A stretch of DNA of 64,000 nt. Origin: Xenopus tropicalis. Taxonomy: Eukaryota; Chordata; Amphibia; Anura; Pipidae. A program made the position numbers and the translations under genes. A model generated the notes under the pieces. The model made no database searches. It saw only the letters and a list, made by a program, of their open reading frames with translations, and had not been told where the DNA came from. This document shows, piece by piece, positions 45,826 through 56,930 of this stretch; positions within the stretch are counted from its first letter, which is position 1; each line of letters begins with the position of its first letter. The DNA lies in contig NC_030680.2 in assembly GCF_000004195.4 (NCBI RefSeq), positions 142,229,545-142,293,544 on the forward strand. Reading direction: 5' to 3'.

Positions 45826-46443
45826 CACAGAGTTAAATTTTTTAACATTTTCTAATGGTGGTGTGCCTCGTGATCTTTTTCATGAAACAAGTGTGCCTTT
45901 GCCCAAAAAAGGTTGAAAAACACTGGGATAATGTAATAAAAAACACTAAGTTTGCCCAGGAGCAGATACCCATAGCAACCAATCAGCAGGAAGCATTTAC
46001 TGGTCACCTGTTTAAAAGCAAATGTCTTACTGGTTGCTTTTATTACATAAAGGGGTTAGATTTCAGCAGCCGGAAACCTTAGGGGGTGTCCAATATTAGT
46101 TCTCCGTATTGGGAATAATTGTAATTCAGTTTGGATGGTTTGATGCAAACATTTATGGAACGCAAAACTTTCAATTACTGGACAATATGGCAATTCTGCA
46201 TGTGAAATGACACTTCCAGTATTATATATAAATACAAGTAGATAAATCCGGGTTGTGAACTTGGGTTTTAGTTTGTATATCTGTCTAGGTCTGGCTCTTT
46301 AATAAAGGTAGGGGTTATTGGGCTAGGATTGGTTTTACCTTTATTAGCTATATACTGACTGCTTTTGAATTGCTTCAGCCTCTCTCTATACCAGTTAAAC
46401 CATAATCTGGAATAAGTGATCTGAATAGGTCGGCACTGTCTTT

Positions 46444-46920
46444 TTAAAGGAGAACTAAAGTTTAGCTGATAAAAACTAATAAGTTGGGCAACTTTGCAAT
46501 ATACATCAATTCAAGAATACGCAGCCTTTTCATGATGTTTAATGTAATAATCTGGTTTGGAACAATTCCTTAAGCCCCGCCCCCTGTTCCCCTGCTGATT
46601 GGCTGACTACTTTGTGACTCAAATAAACTGTAACAGTAGTCGCCTGTCCCTCAGCCTGCCTTCAGCCTGCCTCCTCCCAATCCCACAATTCCCTGCCCAC
46701 ATCCCAGTGCAATGCATTGTGGGTTATGTAGTTCCTGCATGCTGTCTGTAAGCTGGGGAGAAGTTGTTACAATCTGTAACATCAGTGTTTTAGTCCCTCC
46801 TCCCCTGCCAGGATTTCAAATGATGCAGAAAGAGAAGAACTGTTTTGCAGCTGGATTTCAGCCTATAAAAATGGGATTTATTCCTACTTTTTGAAGGAAC
46901 AGATTACAGGGATAGGGATA
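46444..46920 (+). repeat. TTAAAGG-ended (T2/Kolobok-like) repeat
   Basis: Begins TTAAAGGAGAACTAAAGTTT, a typical T2-type start, followed by AACTTTGCAATATACATCAA, CTGATTGGCTGAC and GCATTGTGGGTTATGTAG. The right end is not clearly defined. Confidence 0.6.
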
Positions 46921-47492
46921 TTAGGGGTTTCTGTGTTGTGTGTCTGTGTTATATATATAAATAAATAGACAGATACTAACAGTCATTATATAAAGTATAT
47001 CCTAAATCAGCTTCAGTCCAATTAATTTCAATCTTGTACCTACCGCACATTAACACCGCGTTACGCGCAGTCGGTTTTTAATGACACGCGACGGAGCAAA
47101 CAAGTGGGAAACTGACGGAAGGCCGTGGTTCTCCTTATTGTAACTAATTTACAGAGGGAGAGGAATAAATGAAAGCGCTTTCTGTGCAACACTCGTGTGT
47201 ATGTAAAACCAGAGCGATTTCTGCTCTAATAAAATTACAGTAGTGCATGTCATTGGCGGTGCTAGGCCGTCATTTCCATACGCCGGAGCGCGTCTTTAAA
47301 CTAGTAATTATTCTGTATAACAACAGGATGTGTCTTGTAATTTCCCACTGTACTAAGGCAACGCCTGAATGGCTTCGCTATAGGCAGGCCTATCCCTGCT
47401 ATTTAATAATTATAGGGGTTTTACCCATTTTTTTTATCATTTTATTCTGAACAAGTAATTTATTGTTAACCATATTCTGTTTTCTGTGTTAA

Positions 47493-47777
<285 letters not shown>

Positions 47778-47781
47778 TGAC

Positions 47782-48033
47782 CAGGGTCGGACTGGCCCGG
47801 CAGGGCACCAGGAAAAGCCCAGTGGACCCCGCCAGCCCATACCCGATCCCTTCTGGCGCTCCCCCTGACATGCCAATCCTATGCATTATCTATGTGCTCT
47901 TGGGGGAGGGGGTTAGACGGACTCTGGGGGCCCCTAGGAGGGGTGTGGAATCTGTGGTGGGGGCCTTTGGGGATGTGAGGTTACTGGGGAGGCAGCCCTG
48001 GTGGGCCCTACACCCCTCCCCCAGTCCGACCTG
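47782..48033. repeat. Diverged hAT-like repeat (CAGGGTCGGACTGG ends)
   Basis: CAGGGTCGGACTGG at one end, CAGGTCGGACTGG (other strand) at the other; relative of the element at 29838-30072. No target duplication remains. It begins 131 bp after the tafa4 GC donor. Confidence 0.7.
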
Positions 48034-48049
48034 TTGTTGATTGTTCAGG

Positions 48050-48380
48050 AACCATTGGCGGCCGTGAAGAATAATGAGGGTTTAGAACAGCATAACCTCC
48101 CCAAAGTGAGACAATAAGTCACGGAATTCAATAGAAAATAATGAAACTTATGAGCTAATGAACAATTTTCATGGAGCCAGTTATTAGTTATATTAGTTTG
48201 TTCACCTTCTAGAAACTAGATGAATGGGCAGACCCAACGGGTCAAGTGGTTTTCATTTCCTGTCTCCGTTCCTTTGTAATACAAATATGGCTCCCCTCCG
48301 TACGTATCTTTCTCTGCGTTCTGCCAGCTCTGCGTCGCATTGGCGTGTAGGGAAATTCAAATGCATCCGTAGATTATCTT
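48050..48380 (+). repeat. Duplicated segment, copy A (left of the 30-bp array)
   Basis: Pairs with 51565-51885. Block 1 (about 48071-48181, GGTTTAGAACAGCATAACCT) and block 2 (48268-48378, GTTCCTTTGTAATACAAATA) are almost identical to copy B. The 85 bp between them differ strongly. Confidence 0.9.
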
Positions 48381-48411
48381 GCCAGCTAGCTCACAAGTCT
48401 TTCCTGTACCA

Positions 48412-50273
48412 AGTAGTGTTCCCCAATAGTCCGTTACAGAGGTGCCTGTTCCCCAATAGTCCATTACAGAGGTGCCTGTTCCCCAATAGTCCGTTACAGA
48501 GGTGCCTGTTCCTAAATAGTCCATTACAGAGGTGCCTGTTCCCCAATAGTCCGTTACAGAGGTGCCTGTTCCCCAATAGTCCATAACAGAAGTGCCTGTT
48601 CCCCAATAGTCCATTACAGAGGTGCCCGTTCATCAATAGTCCATTACAGAGGTGCCCGTTCATCAATAGTCCATTACAGAGGTGCCCGTTCCCCAATAGT
48701 CCATTACAGAGGTGCCCGTTCATCAATAGTCCATTACAGAGGTGCCCGTTCCCCAATAGTCCATTACAGAGGTGCCCCTTCATCAATAGTCCATTACAGA
48801 GGTGCCCGTTCCCCAATAGTCCATTACAGAGGTGCCCATTCCCCAATAGTCCATTACAGAGGTGCCTGTTCCCCAATAGTCCGTTACAGAGGTGCCTGTT
48901 CCCCAATAGTCCATTACAGAGGTGCCTGTTCCCCAATAGTCCATTACAGAGGTGCCTGTTCCCCAATAGTCCATTACAGAGGTGCCTGTTCCCCAATAGT
49001 CCATTACAGAGGTGCCTGTTCCCCAATAGTCCGTTACAGAGGTGCCTGTTCCCCAATAGTCCGTTACAGAGGTGCCTGTTCCCCAATAGTCCGTTACAGA
49101 GGTGCCTGTTCCCAATAGTCTATTACAGAGGTGCCTGTTCCCCAATAGTCCATTACAGAGGTGCCTGTTCCCCAATAGTCCATAACAGAAGTGCCTGTTC
49201 CCCAATAGTCCGTTACAGAGGTGCCTGTTCCTCAATAGTCCGTTACAGAGGTGCCTGTTCCCCAATAGTCCATTACAGAGGTGCCTGTTCCCCAATAGTC
49301 CATTACAGAGGTGCCTGTTCCTCAATAGTCCGTTACAGAGGTGCCTGTTCCCCAATATTCCGTTACAGAGGTGCCTGTTCCCCAATATTCCGTTACAGAG
49401 TTGCCTGTTCCCCAATAGTCCATTACAAAGGTGCCCGTTCATCAATAGTCCATTACAGAGGTGCCCGTTCCCCAATAGTCCTTTACAGAGGTGCCTGTTC
49501 CCCAATAGTCCATTACAGAGGTGCCCGTTCCCCAATAGTCCATTACAGAGGTGCCCGTTCCACAATAGTCCATTACAGAGGTGCCTGTTCCCCAATAGTC
49601 CATTACAGAGGTGCCCGTTCCCCAATAGTCCATTACAGAGGTGCCCGTTCCCCAATAGTCCATTACAAAGGTGCCCGTTCATCAATAGTCCATTACAGAG
49701 GTGCCCGTTCCCCAATAGTCCTTTACAGAGGTGCCTGTTCCCCAATAGTCCATTACAGAGGTGCCCGTTCCCCAATAGTCCATTACAGAGGTGCCCGTTC
49801 ATCAATAGTCCATTACAGAGGTGCCCGTTCCCCAATAGTCCATTACAGAGGTGCCCGTTCATCAATAGTCCATTACAGAGGTGCCCGTTCATCAATAGTC
49901 CATTACAGAGGTGCCCGTTCCCCAATTGTCCATTACAGAGGTGCCCGTTCATCAATAGTCCATTACAGAGGTGCCCATTCCCCAATAGTCCATTACAGAG
50001 GTGCCCGTTCATCAATAGTCCATTACAGAGGTGCCCGTTCCCCAATAGTCCATTACAGAGGTGCCCGTTCCCCAATAGTCCATTACAGAGGTGCCTGTTC
50101 CCCAATAGTCCATAAAAGAGGTGCCTGTTCCCCAATAGTCCATAACAGAAGTGCCTGTTCCCCAATAGTCCATTACAGAGGTGCCTGTTCCCCAATAGTC
50201 CATTACAGAGGTGCCTGTTCCCCAATAGTCCATAACAGAAGTGCCTGTTCCCCAATAGTCCGTTACAGAGGTG
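48412..50273. repeat. 30-bp minisatellite, first part (about 62 copies)
   Basis: Unit CCAATAGTCCATTACAGAGG plus TGCCTGTTCC, with variants CCGTTA, CCATAACAGAAG, CATCAATAG and GCCCGTT. A block with AAAGGTGCCCGTTCATCAAT then CCTTTACAG occurs at about 49428 and again 240 bp (8 units) later. Period 30 gives frames up to 490 codons that are not genes. It lies in the tafa4 GC-AG intron. Confidence 0.97.
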
Positions 50274-50960
50274 TAGAGATGTAGCGAACTGTTCGCCGGC
50301 AAACTAATTCGCGCGAACATCGGGTGTTCGCAAGTCCGCAAATTCGAGAACTTTTCGTGATGTTCGCAATTTGGGTTCGCCGGCACCGAAAAAATCGCAA
50401 AACTTACGATAACGTTATGAATGCTCCGAAAAAGTCGCAAAACTTACGATAACGTTACGAATGCTCCGAAAAAGTCGCAAAACTTACGATAACGTTACGA
50501 ATGCTCCGAAAAAGTCGCAAAACTTACGATAACGTTACGAATGCTCCGAAAAAGTCGCAAAACTTACGATAGCGTTACGAATGCTCCAAAAAAGTCGCAA
50601 AACTTACGATAGCGTTACGAATGCTCCGAAAAAGTCGCAAAACTTACGATAACTTTACGAAAGCGCCGGAAATTACGAAAAAGTCGCAAAATTACCGATC
50701 ATTTCGAAAAACAGCGTGGGTCAATTTTTCAGAGAAATTTTTGCCCTTGATCCCCCTCCTGCATGCCACTGTCCAGGTCGTGGCACCCTTTAAACAACTT
50801 TAAAATCAGTTTTCTGGCCAGAAATGGCTTTTCTAGGTTTTAAAGTCCGCCTTCCCATTGAAGTCTATGGGGTTCGCAAAGTTCGCGAATATTCGCAATT
50901 TTCGGCGGAAGTTCGCAAACAGGTTCGCGAACTTTTTTTTTGAGGTTCGCTACATCCCTA
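50274..50960. mobile_element. hAT-like MITE inserted in the 30-bp array, perfect TSD CAGAGGTG
   Basis: 687 bp, ends TAGAGATGTAGCGAAC and TAGGGATGTAGCGAAC (other strand), flanked by CAGAGGTG (50266-50273, 50961-50968). Because CAGAGGTG is part of every minisatellite unit the duplication is expected and alone is weaker evidence, but the inverted ends support it. Contains a 40-bp array. Confidence 0.9.
50387..50660. repeat. 40-bp tandem array inside the hAT-like MITE, about 6.5 copies
   Basis: Unit GAAAAAGTCGCAAAACTTAC plus GATAACGTTACGAATGCTCC. Units differ by one or two bases. Confidence 0.95.
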
Positions 50961-51457
50961 CAGAGGTGCCTGTTCCCCAATAGTCCGCTACAGAGGTGCC
51001 TGTTCCCCAATAGTCCATTACAGAGGTGCCTGTTCCCCAATAGTCCGCTACAGAGGTGCCTGTTCCCCAATAGTCCATTACAGAGGTGCCTGTTCCCCAA
51101 TAGTCCGTTACAGAGGTGCCTGTTCCCCAATAGTCCATAACAGAAGTGCCTGTTCCCCAATAGTCCATTACAGAGGTGCCTGTTCCCCAATAGTCCATTA
51201 CAGAGGTGCCTGTTCCCCAATAGTCCGTTACAGAGGTGCCTGTTCCCCAATAGTCCATAACAGAAGTGCCTGTTCCCCAATAGTCCGCTACAGAGGTGCC
51301 TGTTCCCCAATAGTCCATAACAGAAGTGCCTGTTCCCCAATAGTCCATTACAGAGGTGCCCGTTCCCCAATAGTCCATTACAGAGGTGCCTGTTCCCCAA
51401 TAGTCCATTACAGAGGTGCCTGTTCCCCAATAGTCCGTTACAGAGGTGCCCGTTCCT
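50961..51457. repeat. 30-bp minisatellite, second part (about 16.5 copies)
   Basis: Same unit and phase as the first part, interrupted only by the inserted element. The variant CCGCTA occurs only in this part, about four times. Confidence 0.96.
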
Positions 51458-51564
51458 GGAACCCAAGTGTTGGTCACCAGCATGATATATGATGCTGCTA
51501 GCCTTAAATAGTTTCTACTGTGGAACCTGTATCTTACAATTCACATGTTAGTAAACCTGTTGTT

Positions 51565-51885
51565 TACTGGCGGCCATGACGCAAACTGCTGCCATGGGAG
51601 AATAATAAGGGTTTAGAACAGCATAACCTCCCCAAAGTGAGACAATAAGTCACGGAATTCAAAAGAAAATAATGGAACTTATGAGCTAATGAACAATTTT
51701 CATGGAGCCAGTCAAGTTCTCAACTAGAACACATTACTTTGTTCACCTATAACTCCTAGAAACCAGAAACACGTTCCTTTGTAATACAAATATGGCTCCC
51801 CTCCGTACGTATCTTTCTCTGCGTTCTGCCAGCTCTGCGTCGCATTGGCGTGTAGGGAAATTCAAATGCATCCGTAAATTATGCG
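51565..51885 (+). repeat. Duplicated segment, copy B (right of the 30-bp array)
   Basis: Block 1 (about 51601-51713) and block 2 (51773-51884) match copy A; in block 2 I count one mismatch (GTAGATTAT versus GTAAATTAT) over about 110 bp. Direct orientation, about 3.5 kb apart. Confidence 0.9.
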
Positions 51886-52554
51886 TTTTCACTGCCTCCT
51901 TGGTCTTTCTTAAGCGCCGTGTATGTGATCACCGATAATAATTCAAATTGTATTTGACATCGCAAACAATCTAATGAATTTGGGATGATGTAAAGCCTCC
52001 TTCTCTCCCAGTTACACACACAAAAAAGAAAACAATATAAACCTATTTTAATAACGAGATTTCGGAGAAAGCTGCACGGTGAGCATTTTCCTTACGGCAA
52101 TGCTACTTTTAAAATTCCGCGTGCGTTTTAGGTTTTTTTTTCTCTCTTTCATTGTAAATGCACATGAAAAAAAATGCTCACTATTTGATACGACCAGATC
52201 CAGTGTCTGTTCCATCTTTTTCTAACGGCACGCCTCGTAGTTATGGGAAACGGCCCGAGCGCCTCGATATTCAGGCAATAAAATAGTTTAATGCATAATA
52301 AGTGAGCAGGGGTATCTTCATTTCCTATCACTTCCTGCAAAGTTTCCAGATGAGTTTTTTTTGGAAAAGTTCATGATGTATCTGAAACTGAAGTCCATCT
52401 TCATCAACCTGTAACCTGACATTTCCATAAATCACATTATTTCCAACGTCCCTCGAGAGCAGAGAATTCAGATATTATTAACCGACTTTGTTATATGGCG
52501 TATGCGGAAGGAACCGTCTATTGACTGTGTTCTTGACTGTGTTCAATTCAAGTC
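51886..52554. other. Unique intronic DNA
   Basis: Continues from copy B. 51.9-52.3 kb has mixed composition and several CG dinucleotides, with no repeat recognised. No exon seen. Confidence 0.35.
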
Positions 52555-52881
52555 TAGAGATGAGCGAATTTTTTTGCCAAGCATGGATTCGCAGCGAATT
52601 TCCGCATTTTGCCATTGGCGAATATTTTCGAAAAACTTCCGGGAAAATGAGTGCAAAAAAATTCGTTGAGCAGAAATTTTTTGTTGCGCGTCAAATTGGG
52701 CGCGGTTGCATAAAAAAAGGCAGTGGTCGCGTCAAAAAACGCGGACGACAAAAAATATACGCGGGTGACAAAAAAGACGCGGGTGACAAAAAAAATCACG
52801 TGCGAAATGCGTTTCACGAATTTTCTTGTCGTTTCGTGAATTTTATGGCGAAGCATAACGGGACAGATTCGCTCATCACTA
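52555..52881. mobile_element. TAGTGATG-family hAT-like MITE with short degenerate array
   Basis: Ends TAGAGATGAGCGAATT and TAGTGATGAGCGAATC (other strand), flanks TTCAAGTC (52547-52554) and GTCAAGTC (52882-52889), 7 of 8. The interior holds three or four GACGCGGGTGACAAAAAA-type units. Confidence 0.88.
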
Positions 52882-52900
52882 GTCAAGTCCTCTGCTTGAC

Positions 52901-53438
52901 TTAAAGGGCACCTACCACCAAATGGGGAAAACAAAAGTATTTTTTGAAGAATCCTTCCATTGGGTGCTGCCCCAACACTCAGGGAGCCCATCGTGGTACA
53001 GGCGGCCATATTGGGGCACACAATGAGCTTTCTTAATATGCACTTGGATATGATGTGAAAACCTGGGTGACGTGCCTGTGCATACTGACCAACCTGGGAC
53101 ACTTACTCATTATACCCAGGCCCCAACATGGCCACCCACCCCAGGAGTCAGCTCCAGGTGTACCAACAACACACACAATAGCCCCGACCTGACCCACCTT
53201 TCAACCAGCTGCCCATTCACACTGGGGTAGGTAATAGAATGGCTGAGGGAGGGGATTTCTAACAACTATAGAGAAGTCTTTCCCCACCCAATGACCTTGG
53301 GCTCTGCTTCCTCTGGGAGGCACATCACATGATGGGGGTGGGGTTTCTCTCTAAAAATACTATTTGGAATCTGGAATATAGGCCCAGTAAGCCAGCACCT
53401 TGGATGGGGGAAACATTATTTTGATAGGCGCCCTTTAA
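52901..53438. mobile_element. TTAAAGGGC-ended (T2/Kolobok-like) MITE
   Basis: 538 bp, starts TTAAAGGGCACCTACC and ends with the inverted TTAAAGGGCGCCTATC; TTAA at both ends fits a TTAA target site. The start lies 20 bp from the preceding hAT-like element. Confidence 0.8.
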
Positions 53439-54184
53439 AAGAATAGTTTATCTTCATGTCAACTTAGAAGTAGAAGTTACATTGTAGAATAGCCTATACT
53501 GGGGTCACTGACCCCACTGACCAACCAGAAATGTTGCTTTGTGGGGTTATTATTGCTTACAAAGCATCCTTCGATGGTGTTCTTACTGACCAATTTGTAC
53601 ATGGAATAATGAGTGTGCCGTCATTGTGTTCTTTTCATTTTCCAATCTCCTCACCCTTAAGCTAAACACTCCTTGCCAGCCTTGCCACCTTGTATTGTTT
53701 CTGAATTGATGAATGAGGGAATTCTCACATAGTTTCAGATTGGTACTATAATATTTGGAAAGAATATACATGCAGCAAAAAAAGACACCAAAGCAGAAAA
53801 CATTGATGGTTTGGTGAAAGGTGATTTTGCCATTGTTGTTACACGTTTTAGTGCAACAGAGTCCGGATCTTTATAGGGCATCTTTCGTTCTACATAAGGA
53901 ATCATGAAGTAATTTCCCCTAAAGTACATTCCCCAAACACTCCTTGTTTATTCTTATCTAGTCCTGTCCCTTCTCAAGCCTTGATATAATAATGATGGAA
54001 AGATAAAAAGATGAAAAGAGCTTGAGTTGTATCTAGTGTTGTGAGTCTGATCTGTCGGTGGACTGGAACCCTAGGAACCCTAGAGGGGCAAACATTTTGG
54101 CCAATGTGCAGGGTATGCGACAGCTATGTAGAGTAACAATACCCTGCCAAGAGGTATTCAGGAGGTTAGCTGATAATATTTATG
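53439..54184. other. Fragment of a common Xenopus repeat, then unique DNA
   Basis: 53439-53530 (AGAATAGTTTATCTTCATG to GGGTCACTGACCCC) looks like part of the TTTAA-ended repeat also seen at 59.5-59.7 kb. The rest is unique. Confidence 0.4.
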
Positions 54185-54192
54185 GTATAGAG

Positions 54193-54442
54193 CAGGGATC
54201 CCCAACCTTTCTTACTAGTGAGCCACAGTCAAATGTAAGAAAGACTTGGGGAGCAACACAAGCACCATAAAAGTTCATGGAGGAGCCATATAAGGGCTGT
54301 GATTGGCTATTAGGCAGCCTCTATGCACACTATCGGCTTACAGGGGCTTTATTTGGTAGGAAATCTTGTTTTTATTCAACCAAAACTTTCAAGGGGTTGG
54401 GGAGCAGCATGTTGCCCCCGAGCTACTGGTTGGGGATCTCTG
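54193..54442 (-). mobile_element. CAGTGATCCCCAACC-family hAT-like element
   Basis: 250 bp in reverse orientation, CAGGGATCCCCAACC to GGTTGGGGATCTCTG. Flanks GTATAGAG and ATATAGAC match at 6 of 8 and both are nnnTAnnn. Confidence 0.85.
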
Positions 54443-54636
54443 ATATAGACGGTGCAGACTTTCTCTTGACTTTTAGCTTACACTTTCTTTTCCCTACTGA
54501 GATGAATGGTGCCGGGAGAACCAGACATCAAAGTAGAGTCTGTTCCAACTGTGTTTCTGAACATAACCCTGTTATCCATTCATCCATTCCCCTATGGCAC
54601 TAATTCTTATTCTTTCCCTCCCTTGTTCTTTTGCAG

Positions 54637-54648
54637 GTAACACGGTAG
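54637..54648 (+). CDS. tafa4: tafa4 terminal coding exon (Val-Thr-Arg-stop)
   Basis: Last coding exon: three codons, GTA ACA CGG, followed by TAG. The acceptor is a long pyrimidine tract ending TTTTGCAG at 54636. Joined in phase 0 to the lysine codon ending at 47651 it gives the C-terminus KTTKVTR, which is the usual end of TAFA proteins as I know them. The rest of this exon is 3' UTR. The tiny coding part is too short to find by ORF calling; the call rests on splice sites, phase and the family C-terminus together. Confidence 0.9.
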   Translation, partial: VTR

Positions 54649-55088
54649 CAGATGAGAACTTCATTGCAGTAGAAGATCAGATTGCTGAAGATTATCATCA
54701 CATCGATATTAGGATTTGCTTTCAATCACTTTTTGCCAGATTAGAGAAACTCTGGAATTTAAGACTTTATAAATCTTCTCTTGTGTTTCCTGAGGATATT
54801 TCATTTTCCTGCTAACTTGAAAAGTGACCTATTGGGATATATAAGCCTATCCTGATGGACATGCTCAGTGATATAAGTTCCAGTTTCTCAAGGGGAAAAA
54901 CAAACTTAATTCAATGTTTCCGAATTTGATGGACGCAGACTTTAATGAGAGACCAACGTACTAGACTCTGAGTATCCAATCCCGTGCTGACAAAATGATG
55001 GACAAGGATGATATAATGTTCCTAATTTGCAATACTTACAGTCGGACTTTGGCCTAAAACCAAATAAATGTAAATAAGCAAAGACTTT
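54649..55088 (+). other. tafa4: tafa4 3' untranslated region (approximate end)
   Basis: Sequence after the TAG at 54646-54648 has no repeat that I recognise and runs to a canonical AATAAA. Cleavage is expected 10-30 nt past that signal. A frame stays open from 54594 through the exon boundary (73 codons), but it reads across the acceptor in another frame and is not the product. End point is inferred. Confidence 0.7.
55063..55068 (+). promoter_or_regulatory. tafa4: Polyadenylation signal AATAAA for tafa4
   Basis: Exact AATAAA hexamer about 415 nt after the tafa4 stop codon, followed by a C/T-rich then T/G-rich stretch (55089-55135) of the kind found downstream of cleavage sites. No better signal lies between the stop codon and this one. 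Confidence 0.65.
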
Positions 55089-55806
55089 CCCCCCCTCCTT
55101 CTTTTACTTCATATTTTTGCTGTTGATAGTGATGAAACAAAATAGCTTGAGTTGTAGACTCATTTCTCACTCGCTCTAATGGTTCTCATGCCTCGTTTTT
55201 AGACTCCTATCCGCTACGGTGGCCAATTAAAAATAATAATGCGTTTCTTTTCTGTCCATCACTCTCATTGCTTTTCCAAGGATTGCACTGAACGAGTTCG
55301 TCATTAGGGGAGAGAAAGGAACGTTACTTGAAATATTTTCCATATAGTTTGCTGCATCCGTTGTGTTCGGTCGATCCTTCTGTATAAATGCCACTTTCTT
55401 TGAGCGTTCAGACAGATCTTTATGGCAATTTGTTGTTGAAACTGATTTTGCTTTCTGGGCTATGTTTACATTTATCTTTTTTGGGTATGTATTAAAGTAC
55501 GTTTTTAGCTACGGAATCTGTTTTTTTCTAACATTATACTGTATGTACTGTATGTATGTTCCGACGCATATCGCATGTGCTAAAAAACGCAGTTATTTCT
55601 ATTGCATTGTGTTAATTAGCGAATAGAAATAATAATAACGCATGATTCACAAACACATATGAAGCGTTAAACGTGCTAAATATCGCATTAGTCTGTGAGA
55701 ATATTAACACCTACTTGGGGCAGGCGGTACTTAAAGAAAATTGCGGTTGGTCAGCTTTTGGCAACACAACATGGACTTTGCAGTGGGATTTGTGTGTATG
55801 TGTTGG
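55089..55806. other. Downstream flank of tafa4; possible outer MITE from about 55.56 kb
   Basis: From about 55560 the sequence is rich in CGCATATCGC and ATAACGCAT motifs that reappear after the nested elements (56.95-57.25 kb, ending TAGTGAATCGGTCCCTG). It may be the left half of an older element. No gene; the 87-codon frame at 55363 has no recognised domain. Confidence 0.4.
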
Positions 55807-55998
55807 CCCTAGAGCAGGGGTCGGGAACCTTTTTGGCTGAGAGAGCCATAAACAACACATATTTTAAAATGTAATTCCGTGAGAGCCATACAATATGTTT
55901 GGCCGCGGATGCTGCGGAGCAAGGTAGGGTGGGTCCCAAGGATGCCGGATGCGATGCCTGCGCTCGGCGGATAGAAGAAGTGTTCTAAGGCTTAGAAC

Positions 55999-56720
55999 TA
56001 GTGATGAGCGAATCTGTTCCGTTTCGCTTCGCCAAAAAATTGCCGAATCTTTAAAAAGATCCGCGAAACGGCGAAAAATTCGCGAAACAGCGAAAATGTC
56101 GTGCAACAAAAAAAATTTGTCGCCCGCGGCTATTATTTTGTCGCGCAGCTATTGTTTCGTCGCCCACGGCTATTATTTTGTCGCGCGGCTATTGTTTCGT
56201 CGCCCGCGGCTATTATTTTGTCGCGCGGCTATTGTTTCGTCGCCCGCGGCTATTATTTTGTCGCGCGGCTATTGTTTCGTCGCCCGCGGCTATTATTTTG
56301 TCGCGCGGCTATTGTTTCGTCGCCCGCGGCTATTATTTTGTCGCGCGGCTATTGTTTCGTCGCCCGCGGCTATTATTTTGTCGCGCGGCTATTGTTTCGT
56401 CGCCCGCGGCTATTATTTTGTCGCGCGGCTATTGTTTCGTCGCCCGCGGCTATTATTTTGTCGCGCGGCTATTGTTTCGTCGCCCGCGGCTATTATTTTG
56501 TCGCGCGGCTATTGTTTCGTCGCACGCGGCTATTATTTCGTCGTCCGCGGCTATTATTTCGTCGCCCGCGGCTATTATTTTGTCGCGCGGCTATTCTTTT
56601 GACACACGGCTATTCTTTTGACACCCGCGACAATTCTTTTTTGACGCCGGCGACAATTTTTGGACGTGCGGCGAATTTTTCCGCGAATCCATGCCTGGCG
56701 AAACATTTCGCCCATCACTA
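55999..56720. mobile_element. TAGTGATG-family hAT-like MITE nested in the element at 55815-56922
   Basis: 722 bp, ends TAGTGATGAGCGAATCTG and TAGTGATGGGCGAAATG (other strand), flanked by CTTAGAAC (55991-55998, 56721-56728). The interior is expanded by a 40-bp array. Confidence 0.94.
56121..56600. repeat. 40-bp tandem array inside the nested MITE, about 12 copies
   Basis: Unit CGCCCGCGGCTATTATTTTG plus TCGCGCGGCTATTGTTTCGT, itself a dimer of two similar 20-mers. Almost perfectly uniform. The frames of 147-220 codons across it (Arg/Leu/Phe-rich) are artefacts. Confidence 0.96.
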
Positions 56721-56930
56721 CTTAGAACATGTCTTCTATCCGCCGAGTGCAGTGGCAAGGTAGGGTGGGTCCCAAGGATGCGGATGTGATGCCGAAGAGG
56801 GCGTGTTCTAAGGCTTAGGCCATGCCCCCGTTATTTTTTTTTATTAAAGATTTGGCAGCGTGCCAGATGCAGCCATCAAAAGAGCCACATCTGGCTCCCG
56901 AGCCATAGGTTCCCTACCCCTTCCCTAGAG

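Larger units (their letters stand above)
45210..45925 (+). mobile_element. hAT-like element with promoter-like block and 63-bp array
   Basis: Ends CAGTGTTTTTCAACCACTG and CAGTGTTTTTCAACC (other strand), flanked by GGATAATA (45202-45209) and GGATAATG (45926-45933), 7 of 8 and nnnTAnnn. Inside: CAGGGCCGC, a CCAAT-CRE-TATA block, a G-rich segment, then a 63-bp tandem array. Confidence 0.87.
55815..56922. mobile_element. hAT-like element, perfect TSD CCCTAGAG, host of a nested insertion
   Basis: Starts CAGGGGTCGGGAACCTTTTT and ends, on the other strand, AAGGGGTAGGGAACC, flanked by CCCTAGAG at 55807-55814 and 56923-56930 (nnnTAnnn). Without the nested element it is about 380 bp. Confidence 0.93.

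Noticed and set aside
45184..45916. Frames of 214 and 141 codons on opposite strands
   Set aside because: Both come from the 63-bp array in a hAT-like element.
48391..50255. Long - strand frames (up to 490 codons) with a ten-residue repeat
   Set aside because: The 30-bp unit is a multiple of three and lacks stops in several phases; no start context, splice site or domain. Same reasoning at 50840-51483.
48412..51457. CRISPR-like array of 30-bp repeats
   Set aside because: Repeats are contiguous with no spacers, and the DNA is vertebrate.
55949..56763. Three overlapping + strand frames of 147-220 codons
   Set aside because: All come from the 40-bp array in a nested MITE.
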